Source: Gymnopilus junonius
Taxonomy: Eukaryota > Basidiomycota > Agaricomycetes > Agaricales > Galerinaceae
Reading direction: 5' to 3'
DNA length: 35,789 nt
Assembly (NCBI GenBank): GCA_015501075.1
Contig: JADNYJ010000330.1
Location: 1 to 35,789 of the forward strand
The notes beneath the pieces were generated by a model. That model saw nothing but the letters and a program-made list of their open reading frames with translations. It made no database searches and was not told where the DNA came from. Both the position numbers and the translations under genes were made by a program. Of this stretch, positions 23,082 to 31,645 are shown piece after piece (the first letter of the stretch is position 1; the number at the start of each line of letters is the position of its first letter).

Positions 23082-24460
23082 TTTTGGGAAACCTTCCAAA
23101 CAATATTCGCACGACATGTCGTACAGATTTACGGGTGCACGAGACGAACCTTGTATACAAGATCATGATACCAATGAATTTTTTTTTTATGGTCTGGGTT
23201 TACATGTGGATAAGAAAACCATGCTGAAAGGCAAATTTCTCAAGATTGCGTCGGCCTCGCTGGATCGATGGACTAGGTATCACAGAGCCTCTCAAAAAAA
23301 TGACCCCATGGTTGACGTGTGCAACGTCAAGATATCAGACTATGCAGAAGCTCACCACAGCCAAAGGTAATCGGATTTCCCCACATGTATGAGAACGGAA
23401 CGAAGGTGGTGTGAACGCATGCCCTCGGAGCGGATTTCAGGCCTCCTACAGCCTCAACTATTTTAACCAGATCAAATAGCCCATCCAACCCCAAGCCGTT
23501 TATTAATGCTGGCATGGAATGAGCATTCCCTCTCTATTTGTTTTTAGAGTTGTGCCCTGATTTCAGGCCGTAATCAAGTCGGGCGCTCCCGCTGCGTATT
23601 CTAATTCCAATCACTTTACTTCAATGCTTCCCCACCAGTCCACTTCGAGCTCTCAGTTCCCTCGCGCAGGACAGGCACAAGGAAATTTCAGGTATTATTA
23701 CCACAAGGGGCTCCAGAAACTTCTGGTCCTGAAAGTCTAATTTCCTCATCGGCACCGGTACCAAACCTGCGCAAGTCGTCCCAGGCGAGCGGTTCTAAGG
23801 TGTTCGCCGAAGCCTCTCACCACAGGCTCTCTCATGCAGCGCCTCCTTTTGTGCAGATACATTCACGAAGAATTTTTTTAGGAGTACGTGGAGCTGTCTT
23901 ATAGGCTCGCAGCTTATCGACTACGACTTGGCCTCAAAGAGACGCCGTCGAAGAAGACTCTAACGGTTTGTTACGACCAGATGCTAGAAACAAGACACAA
24001 CTTGAATGGCCCGTCCGATTAGCATGAATTGCCCAGGACTTTCCTTCTGTCGGAGAGAGGATGTGTTTCCGACCTTCTATGAACTGTCCCTAGGTTGATT
24101 GTTGAGCCCTTGGGCATTAATAGAGAAGGTCACTTCAATGTTTCTACACGATGATGGTCCATGAAGAAGTCCTCGATGACAATCGTGGCCGTCTATGTAT
24201 CAGCTCTCTAAATAGGCCACTTTGATCTCCGTCCTGCAGCTTGCTTGTTCGGTAGCTTCCATGGTTCAATGCCCACAACCCTGGCAATTGGTAAACAATT
24301 CATCCGCTCCGTCTTCAGCAACGGGTCATTCAAGGCGCCAGAACAGAGGAACCGGCTTGTTGAAGAATACCTTGAAACTTGGAGGGGTATGAAAGCGGTC
24401 TTGCAGCACGAAGGTTTTTTCATTTTTCAAATTTGCTTGGAAAGCTGCTCTGGAGTCGAT
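23082..24460. other. intergenic between convergent MFS and CIA1 genes, with coding-like fragments
   Basis: No recognised gene. Three plus-strand stretches look like decayed or unmodelled exons: 23605-23904 is open for 99 codons without an ATG (includes HFELSVPSRRTGTRKFQVLL); 23834-24022 reads MQRLLLCRYIHEEFF, TAG, then EYVELSYRLAAYRLRLGLKE; and 24245-24460 includes KQFIRSVFSNGSFKAPEQRN. They lie in different frames with intervening stops. I match them to no family; they could be a degraded gene or a low-expression gene with several introns. Confidence 0.35.
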
Positions 24461-25724
24461 CTAAGCGCTTGGTACGACTCTCCAAACACGCGCATGTCCA
24501 TCGTCTCCTGCTGTTGCTAAAAGATCTTCGTATCCCGGGCGTGGATTCCATACGGCGGAGTTGACGTCGTAAACACCATGCGCGGATGGTAAAGAAGCGA
24601 TGAGCTTGTGTTTAGGTGGTGTGCTGTCTGGCTTGGATGGACTGGAGTCCTCTAAGGATTTTGGTTCCTAGTAGGGACAAGATGAAATGAGAAAAGTTAA
24701 GGAGTTCAACATGAGCAGACCCACAGAAAGCTCCCAGATAAGCACAGTACCATCCCCTCCAGCACTAGCCAGCCATCCCAAATCACCAAGACCGCTACTC
24801 CGCCTGCTCTTTGGTGCCTTCCCCCAACTAATACTATATACGCTGCGATCATGTCCGCCAAGCACAAGCACACACTCCCACTTGTGCTGAGCGACCCTCT
24901 TCCAGATCCTGACAGTCTTATCATCGCTCGCTGAGGCAAGATAGCTGCTCGTCCCTGGCGACCAAGCGAGAGCCCATACAGTGCTGGCGTGCCCTGTCAG
25001 TGTGGAGAAGCAGTACCAGTCGTCTGAGGGGTCTTCGATGTATAGCTTGATGGTGTCGTCATAAGACGCTGAGGCGAGGATCTCTTCTTCCGGATGCCAG
25101 GCTACGCATTTGACATCTTGGGTGTGCTCCATTAGGACCGATATGGTCTCAAAGTCACCTTCTGGATGAACTGGAGGAAAGAAATGAGGCGAGCCAAAAT
25201 GCTACAAGATAACGCAGACAGACCTTCCCAGATCCACACCGTCTTGTCTCTACTACAGCTGGCCAAAAGGCTTCCACTAGAAGAGTACTCGATACTCTTA
25301 CACTCGGTTTCGTGGCCCTCCAAGGTGCTGACACACTCCCACTCATCAGCATCCTCGCCATCCTTCTCCCATATGCCGATATTCGAATCAAAAGAACCCG
25401 TAGCGAGAGTCTGTCCTGAAGGGGACCAAGCTACGGAGCGCACGGTCTTGGTGTGGCCTGTAGGGATGCTGGTGAGGAATTTGAAGGCGAGTTCCGGATT
25501 CTCTGCAGTGTTGGTGGAAGGCGAGTAGGAGTAAAGTCTGACAGTCTTGTCGGCTGAGCAAGATGCTAGGATGGTCTTGGTAGGGTTCCAGGCCAGATGC
25601 CACGCGCGATCATCATGTCCTATGAGAACAACATATTGAGCTGAGGTGAAATGTAATAAATAAAGAAAGGCCTGCCTGGTAAGTCGGCAACAGGGACGAG
25701 TCGGTAGGGCAGATCGACGTCCAT
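24461..25724 (-). CDS. CIA1: Cytosolic iron-sulfur assembly protein CIA1 (WD40 beta-propeller)
   Basis: Seven-bladed WD40 adaptor of the CIA targeting complex that hands Fe-S clusters to cytosolic and nuclear apoproteins. Exons: 25724-25676, 25619-25224, 25161-24725 and 24667-24461, 362 residues with phases closing. The start [16 protein letters not shown] is followed by [13 protein letters not shown]; blades show the family strings [94 protein letters not shown] and [12 protein letters not shown]. The last blade ([28 protein letters not shown]) sits in a separate 3' exon; without it exon 3 would read on to a stop at 24668 and lose this blade. The first intron (25675-25620) has a GC donor (CAG/GCAGGC); no GT gives MDVDL...GHDD. 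Divergent from snurportin with 62 bp between start codons. Confidence 0.93.
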
Positions 25725-25786
25725 GACAAAGAAATGTGAAACCCCACATCCGGGTTAGGGCTTATGTCATTGCAACTCGCTCTACC
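25725..25786. promoter_or_regulatory. 62-bp divergent spacer CIA1/snurportin
   Basis: Only 62 bp lie between the two divergent ATGs. Core promoters of both genes must sit here or within the neighbour's first exon, so the 5' leaders are very short or overlap. No TATA element is visible. Confidence 0.5.
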
Positions 25787-25790
25787 ATGA
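25764..25790 (+). promoter_or_regulatory. 8-codon uORF overlapping the snurportin start (ATGA)
   Basis: ATG at 25764 opens MSLQLALP and stops with TGA at 25788-25790, which overlaps the snurportin ATG (25787-25789) as ATGA. The geometry allows termination-reinitiation coupling. It matters only if the transcript starts upstream of 25764, which is not shown by the sequence. Confidence 0.4.
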
Positions 25791-27659
25791 TCACCGACAG
25801 AAAGTCCTCCTACAAACTACCGCCGACCACCATCAGGGACAAACTCGTCTCTCAAGAGGCCAGGAGAGCCAAGGTGTGTTCCTCGGTTTAAATTGTCCAG
25901 TCAGTCTTTTGACATTCCAGCCAAGTAGGCCCTTGAGGAGCAGAAACGCGTCAGTTCTCTTTCACTCCCAGGTGTTCACCCTCTTACCATGTTTTAGCGA
26001 AGAGCACAAAAGATCGACTCTGCACGCCAGCTAGATCTATTCGCAGATCTCACACTTGGCGCATCAGATGACGAAGATGCCGATGCAAACCCTCCACAAA
26101 ATGCCAGGCCCGCTCCTGGATCCATAGCACAGTATGCCGCTATGCTGTCGTCAGGGTATCAAGACTCTACTCCAACCCCCTTTACATTTTCTCCTCCTCT
26201 TTCTACTGAAAATCCGCCAATATCCATCCCCGAGATTCAAGTCCCACCTGACAGTGCCATCCAGCAACCCGAACCGGAACAAGCCAAACCTCGCAGTCCC
26301 AAAAAGAAACGAGGCGGCGCAAGTAAACAGAAACGCCGCTCCAACAAATCCAGCAAATGGGCCGACAAATGCATGTACGCTGAGCTCCTGGAGATGACTC
26401 CAGATGAACCTTGGGATCGCGGCGACGGGAGCGACGGAGAATCCAACGATGGGTTGCCAAAAGACCTGGAAAGTGCTTGGGTAGCAGTTGCTCCTGTCCC
26501 TGCTGGAAAACGATGTTTAGCAGTATCACATACCTCTGCTGGAGTTTCTGGACTTGGTAGGTCCTACGTCTTGTCGCACATTCATCCAATGCTAACTCGT
26601 CCTGAATCTCAGTACCAAATACTACCCTTCGCTCCAGGCTCCTTGGGAAAACCCTACTCCCGCGTTTTCCCTCCATTCTCCCCCCTCTAACTGTACTAGA
26701 CTGCATCCTCGACAAGCAATGGCGTGAAAACGGCATCGTGCACGTTTTAGATGTGATCAAATGGAAAGGGCAGGACGTTGGCGATTGTGAAGCTGGTTTT
26801 AGGTTCTGGTGGCGTGATACCAGACTTGCAGAGTTGGGTCAGCCGATTCAGCTTGAGCCCCAGACCTTCGATCCAGCGCCAAGTTCAGCTTCAGGCTTTG
26901 GTTCCACGCCAACTCCTGGTTCTTCCTCGTCATCGACTGCACAGAAGTACACCTTTCCATATCCCACTTCTTTTATTCCTGTACCATACCATACCAACAC
27001 CACCCTAACGTCTCTAGACGTGCAAGTTATACCCGCTGCCAAGAGTTGGAGGTCATTCAGCGTGCCTCTCCCTATGCAATTACGCTTTCCCGGTTCTGCC
27101 CAAGAAGCCTCCACTAACGGACCACCAGACTCAGGCATGGACATCTTACCCATCCCTTCTATGTCGATCGCATCCTCTTCTAAGACTCATTTTCCTCCTC
27201 ATACACATTCTACACAATCTTCATTTACAGTCCCAGCTTCTACTTCAATGCCAGCTCGCATCGAGCCAGACGGTATGCTCCTCTATGTATCCGAGGCGAG
27301 CTACGAGCCTGGAACGAGCCCTTTGAGTAGTTGGATTCCTATTCAATCATATGATAATCTCGCGGAGAAGGAGATTGCAGACGGGGTTGTAGATGGACGT
27401 GCTAGAACAACTTCAGCAGACACGACGGCAGCTCGACGAATAGTTGGCAACAATTCGGAAGGACCGTTGAATTTATTTCAAAGGCAAGTTTGTTTGAATT
27501 TTTCTTTTCTAAACAGTAATCACCTGCTAAACTATCTTTTCTTTGACTTCCCTCAGGCTGGTGAGGAGGCGATTGCAGCGAGCGCAGAGACGTGCAGTAA
27601 CAGAGGTGGACATGGAAGATGGAGCAGGAGCTGATGCGGACGTCGACATGGATATTTGA
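25787..27659 (+). CDS. Snurportin-1-like m3G-cap-binding snRNP import adaptor
   Basis: Links trimethylguanosine-capped snRNPs to importin-beta. Exons: 25787-25873, 25929-25949 (21 nt), 25998-26556, 26613-27483 and 27557-27659, 546 residues. The N-terminus (MITDRKSSYKLPPTTIRDKL, then ARRAKALEEQKRRRAQKIDS) is an IBB-like basic helix; the cap-binding core reads WVAVAPVPAGKRCLAVSHTS, SRVFPPFSPPLTVLDCILDK and VHVLDVIKWKGQDVGDCEAG followed by FRFWWRDTRL, matching the human YTILDCI...VLDVMCWRGH...DFRFYW region. A fungal Ser/Pro-rich insert (about 26890-27260) enlarges it over human snurportin (360 residues). The last intron can use a GC donor (AG/GCAAGT, 27484) giving a C-terminus ending VDMDI at 27659, or a GT donor at 27488 ending at 27634; I prefer the first because its tail looks coding, but this is undecided. 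Confidence 0.87.
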
Positions 27660-27928
27660 TCTATTCCCGGCGATCGATATAGCTATGGAATTGACGCCTT
27701 CTTTCTGCTCTCGACGGGTCAATGAAGTTGATTCTTCGTTCGCAAGATGTCACGACTCCCTCAGCTTGCCATAATCTACTCATTTTAATCGGGATTTTTA
27801 ACTGACTTTGATAAGATTATGTTCGACAGGTACCATCAACTGCACAGATGATCACTTAGTTCGAACTTAGATACCATGTTCCTCTCTCTCTTCCTTCTTG
27901 CCTTCATCTCAGACTTACTAATAGAATT

Positions 27929-28874
27929 ATGGGAAACAATCCCTCCACATCTCAAAGCTACCCATCTGAAAAGCAGCCAGGTTCTCCTTGCATACCAGTG
28001 AATAGTCCTGCTACAGGGCTTCCTTATGCTGTACGGAAGGCTCCGGTTCGACCACGACCCGTAACGTCTAGCAAAGACGAAAAGGCCACTCTCTCTGAAA
28101 AGCAGACACTTGAAGAACTTGAGGTCGCCATCCGCTACCTCGTCTTCTACCGCAACGGGTTCCATTTCCAAATTCGCGAGAGCGAAGATATTGGCAAGGC
28201 GAAATGTACCAGGTTGAGATCCTATGATGATCCGGAAAGTGAGTTTCTGTTACAGAAGCTCGCTCGCGGGTGAGTGTGTAAACTACTTGGTGCCTTCGGC
28301 AGAGTTCTTCCCCTTTGAACGTAAATGCCAGTCTGAAGCTGTTGTTTGATCAGCCTTCATGTATTATTTGATTAATTGAAATTTATACAGGACTGCTCCT
28401 CCTAGTGTTCTATTGGTGAAGGAGGGCCAGCCGGTCGAACTGATTGTTCTGAACTGCCTAGAGATAGACTTACAAACCACCCACGTCATGCCTAAGCTCG
28501 CATTACAACGGGATCAGAAAGTATACCCCAAGCCACAGGACTCAGCGTCAGGTCCTATTGCTACACATGGCCCCTCAAACGTTGATGATCTAGATACTAT
28601 CGTTTCGAACCAGGAGCCGCCTCCGTATGACATTCTCGAGGTGGCAAGTTCAAACGCACCCCAGGCAAGCCTGAGTGAAGATTTGCTTGCGCCATCTTCA
28701 GCAATCGAAGTGTCAACGAGTTCGGGACAAAGCCGAACTATAATTCAAGAGCTCGATGAGTATCTCGTTCGGATCGGATGCGGTGCCATAGTCGAACAAT
28801 TTCACCGTCAGCGGCAGGAGAAGGAGAAGTCGCGCATAGAATCTGGTTCGAATATGACTGAAAAACAATCCTAA
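27929..28874 (+). CDS. Myristoylation-motif SEP-domain protein 1 (with PPPY)
   Basis: Two exons, 27929-28269 and 28391-28874 (121-nt phase-2 intron), 274 residues. It begins MGNNPSTS, which fits the N-myristoylation pattern (Gly2, small residue at 6). Residues about 69-140 form a SEP domain: LVFYRNGFHF, LRSYDDPESEFLLQKLARG, then TAPPSVLLVKEGQPVELIVL and LEID, matching p47/Shp1 (NGF, LRSYxDP, FLxxIxxG, Pxx, DxxDxD/E). In known proteins SEP lies between UBA and UBX in Cdc48/p97 adaptors; no UBA or UBX is visible here. The C-terminal half is low-complexity, with a PPPY motif at 190-193 (a WW/Rsp5-type ligand) and a charged helix near 230-265. The paralogue lies about 500 bp downstream with the same intron position and phase. 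The membrane role is inference. Confidence 0.8.
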
Positions 28875-29368
28875 AGGTTAGAGTGCGTTGAAGAAAAGAT
28901 CAACCTTGTTCAACGTTCCGTCCTTATCAGAATAATTATCTCCATCACAGCCAGAGCATGTACAGTATTTATGTCCCAACACTATTTATGTGGGTCAAAT
29001 GTAGCAACAGGGGGTCGCTAAAGAAAGGATACCGTGAGGCATCGAACTGCAGTATGTGGCATTTGGTAGCAGGATGAACGGAAGCACACCCACAAGGTGG
29101 ATCAAGCAACATGACGGCAAATGGACATATGGTCGTGGGCGTCATAACATTCTTTCTCTTCTGTCGAACTTGCGAATGGGCTGGAAAACGCAAATGATCT
29201 GCAACAGCACCCTGCACCGCCTTGTGCTTGTATGATGGGAATTTGTATGCCGAGCATCCGACCATGAAACTCAAGTCTTTCTGCTCTATCCTCCATCATT
29301 CTTTGCTCAGAGCTTGAATAACTTGACTAGCGAAACCCTGCTTGGATTGTGAACCTGAGGATTTATAA
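28875..29368. other. intergenic between the SEP paralogues
   Basis: About 490 bp. Overlapping minus-strand ORFs at 28969-29299 (one includes IQAQGGAGCCCRSF) match nothing I recognise and lie against the promoter of the second SEP gene, so I do not call them genes. Confidence 0.45.
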
Positions 29369-29897
29369 ATGGGAAATAATCCTTCAACCTCATCCAGTCA
29401 GGGCCCATCCAGAGCTAACTTGACTGCGACGAAGGAACCAAAGAAGTCTACCACAGAAAAATTAGTGGAGAAAGGCAACGAAGATTCAAAGGGAGATATG
29501 TCGATGAGGCAAGTAGACGTCAAAGAGAGGGTCGAAGAGGACATGGATATCCGCCATGCCACCTTCTGGCACAACGGGGTACAATTCGAGGGGACGGGTA
29601 ACGAGGATATGGATCGCAAGCTGCACAGATACGACGACCCAGAGACCATAAAGATCTTGCAGGAAATTAACGAAGGGTGAGCGGAGTGGCTCCATCGGGT
29701 TTCCTTTTGTCGATCGAAAATCGGAACCTTGAAGGACAGTTCGCCCAAACTTGTTGAGCGTTAAACCCAACCAAGCACTGGAACTTATTGTCACAAAAAA
29801 GATTGATGTGGACTATCCGACTGCTCCTGGGGAGCTCTCCTCTGAAAATCAAAGGGCTCAAAACGATTCAAGTATATCGACATTGAACCAACCTTAA
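29369..29897 (+). CDS. Myristoylation-motif SEP-domain protein 2
   Basis: Tandem paralogue of the preceding gene. Exons 29369-29676 and 29735-29897 (58-nt phase-2 intron at the homologous place), 156 residues. It starts MGNNPSTS like its neighbour, then a Lys/Glu-rich linker, then a SEP domain at about 63-130: ATFWHNGVQF, HRYDDPETIKILQEINEG, TVRPNLLSVKPNQALELIV and KKIDVDY. The tail after SEP is only about 25 residues. No UBX or UBA is present, and there is no PPPY before the stop. The start codon follows a short A/T-rich leader. Beyond the TAA at 29895-29897 the frame continues and splices in phase to a further coding-like exon, so the gene may be a truncated version of a longer ancestor. 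Confidence 0.78.
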
Positions 29898-29960
29898 GAC
29901 CTCCAAAGGCATGTAAGTTGTATCCAAAATTGCTTGACAAGTAGGATGATGCTAAAGTAG

Positions 29961-30065
29961 GGTGCAATTCAACCAACAGAGATTGACTACCATCCGCCGC
30001 AACGTCAAGCTGCAGACCAACGGCAAGTTGTTGAATGGACCATAGATTGTGCTGTGGAATTTTGA
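29961..30065 (+). other. coding-like exon downstream of the SEP2 stop
   Basis: After the SEP2 TAA the same frame runs DLQRH to 29912, meets GTAAGTTG, and a 48-nt intron (29913-29960) ends in AAAGTAG. The following 34 codons stay in that frame (GAIQPTEIDYHPPQRQ...) to TGA at 30063-30065. Either a 3'-UTR intron or the relic of a longer protein. Confidence 0.4.
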
Positions 30066-30157
30066 GGAGTAGGGAAGAAGGGTCAATCGGACGTTCTAAG
30101 AATAAACAAATGATGGGAATCTTATCTTATCTCGCCAAATAATAAACTTCCTCAAAG

Positions 30158-30163
30158 TGACTC
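30158..30163 (+). promoter_or_regulatory. Gcn4/Cpc1-type site TGACTC upstream of HIS5
   Basis: The core TGACTC lies 32-37 bp upstream of the histidinol-phosphate aminotransferase ATG. Histidine genes are classic targets of general amino-acid control in fungi. A 6-bp match is weak evidence, and its closeness to the ATG means it may lie in the 5' leader. Confidence 0.35.
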
Positions 30164-30194
30164 GTCCTCTTATCCCTTTTCCTCGTTGACCAAC

Positions 30195-31645
30195 ATGCCT
30201 ATCCTCGGACTGCCTCCTTCTCAAAAACCAGTATACCCAGCCCACTTTAACATAGAGAATGTAATCAGACCCAACATTCTCTCATTACAACCATACAGAT
30301 GCGCCAGGGACGACTATAGCTCCGGTATTCTCCTTGACGCGAACGAGAACTCACTAGGGCATTCTATCGATGGCCAAATAGATGACTTGCAATATACTCT
30401 AGAGCTCGACTTGCACAGATACCCGGACCCCTCTCACCCACTCATCAAATCACGCATTGCCGATCTACGTGGACTGACTCCTGATGTTGCATCCACTACG
30501 CCCGGCTCGCCAGAACAGGCGACAGGTGCAGACCATGTTTTCCTTGGTGTTGGATCAGACGAAGTCATCGATCTCCTTATGCGCGTCTGCGTTGCGCCTG
30601 GTGGATCAGAAAAGATTCTCATAACACCTCCCACCTACGGGATGTACGCCGTTTGTGCGCAGGTGAACGACCTTGGTGTCGTCCGTGTACCGCTCGAGCT
30701 ATCTGGAGACAAAGGGGAAGGAGGAGAGAATGGCCGATTCAGCATTCAACTCGAAAAAGTGGGTCCACTTTTGTCCTGCGCATTTCATTCGCACAGCCCG
30801 TTCTTCTCGAATTCTTATTCCTCTTTCCTACCTGCCCCCTACGTTTAGATCAAGAAAGCCGTAACTGTTGATCCCTCAATTAAACTCATCTTCCTTTGCT
30901 CACCAGGAAACCCAACTGGCACCCTCATTTCTCTGTCATCCATCCGTGCACTGCTGGAATTTCCAGCATTCAAAGGCATAGTCGTCGTTGACGAAGCCTA
31001 CATCGATTTCGCGGACGATCCAAAGACTCAGAGCGCATCCTCTCTCGTCAAGGAATATGCCAACATATGTGTGATGCAAACACTGAGCAAAAGTTTTGGC
31101 TTGGCCGCTATCCGGTAAGTCGAAGTACGAAATATCTCGTACCGTTCTGATCACACGTTCTTCTCAGCCTTGGTATTGCCCTCGCTCAACCACCACTCAT
31201 CCAGATCCTCACGAACACCAAAGCGCCATACAACATTTCCACTCCAACTGCATTCCTCGCGCTCTCCGCACTCTCACCGGCGTCCGTGTCCTTAATGCAG
31301 AGCAAAGCCCGTGCTTTGGTGGTCAGCCGTGCCAAGTTACTGCAATCGCTGCTTGAGCTTGAGGACAGGACTGGTTTAGGAATAGGGGAAAGCATAGGCG
31401 GTAACGATGCAAACTTCGTTCTAGTGCCAATTCTCGAGAAAGAACCAGTCGGCGACAAGCAACGACTCCCTTCAAGCCCCCGTGCAAATAAGATCTATCG
31501 CGCCTTGGCAGAAGAACACGGTGTGGTTGTCCGATTCCGTGGAAATGAACCTGGCTGCACTGGATGTCTTCGTATTACTATAGGTACAGAGGAGGAAAAC
31601 GAGGCCGTATTAAAGAAGCTGGAAGAGGTGATGAATATTATCTAA
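30195..31645 (+). CDS. HIS5: Histidinol-phosphate aminotransferase
   Basis: PLP enzyme of histidine synthesis converting imidazole acetol phosphate plus glutamate to histidinol phosphate (fungal HIS5, bacterial hisC). Exons 30195-30758, 30849-31114 and 31168-31645, 435 residues; phases close. Fold type I landmarks: LDANENSLG, LHRYPDPSH, HVFLGVGSDEVIDLLMR, TPPTYGMYAV, CSPGNPTGTL, VVDEAYIDFAD and the Schiff-base Lys near residue 269 in TLSKSFGLAAIRLG. A C-terminal RFRGNEPGCTGCLRITIGT supplies the substrate-carboxylate Arg. The ATG at 30195 is the first in frame and gives a normal N-terminus (MPILGLPPSQ). A TGACTC site lies just upstream. Confidence 0.95.

Noticed and set aside
24668..24725. CIA1 ending at the stop 24668
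   Set aside because: This would drop the seventh WD40 blade; splicing 24725 to 24667 restores it in frame and ends at 24461.
24687..25528. Plus-strand ORFs over CIA1
   Set aside because: Antisense to clear WD40 repeats on the minus strand.
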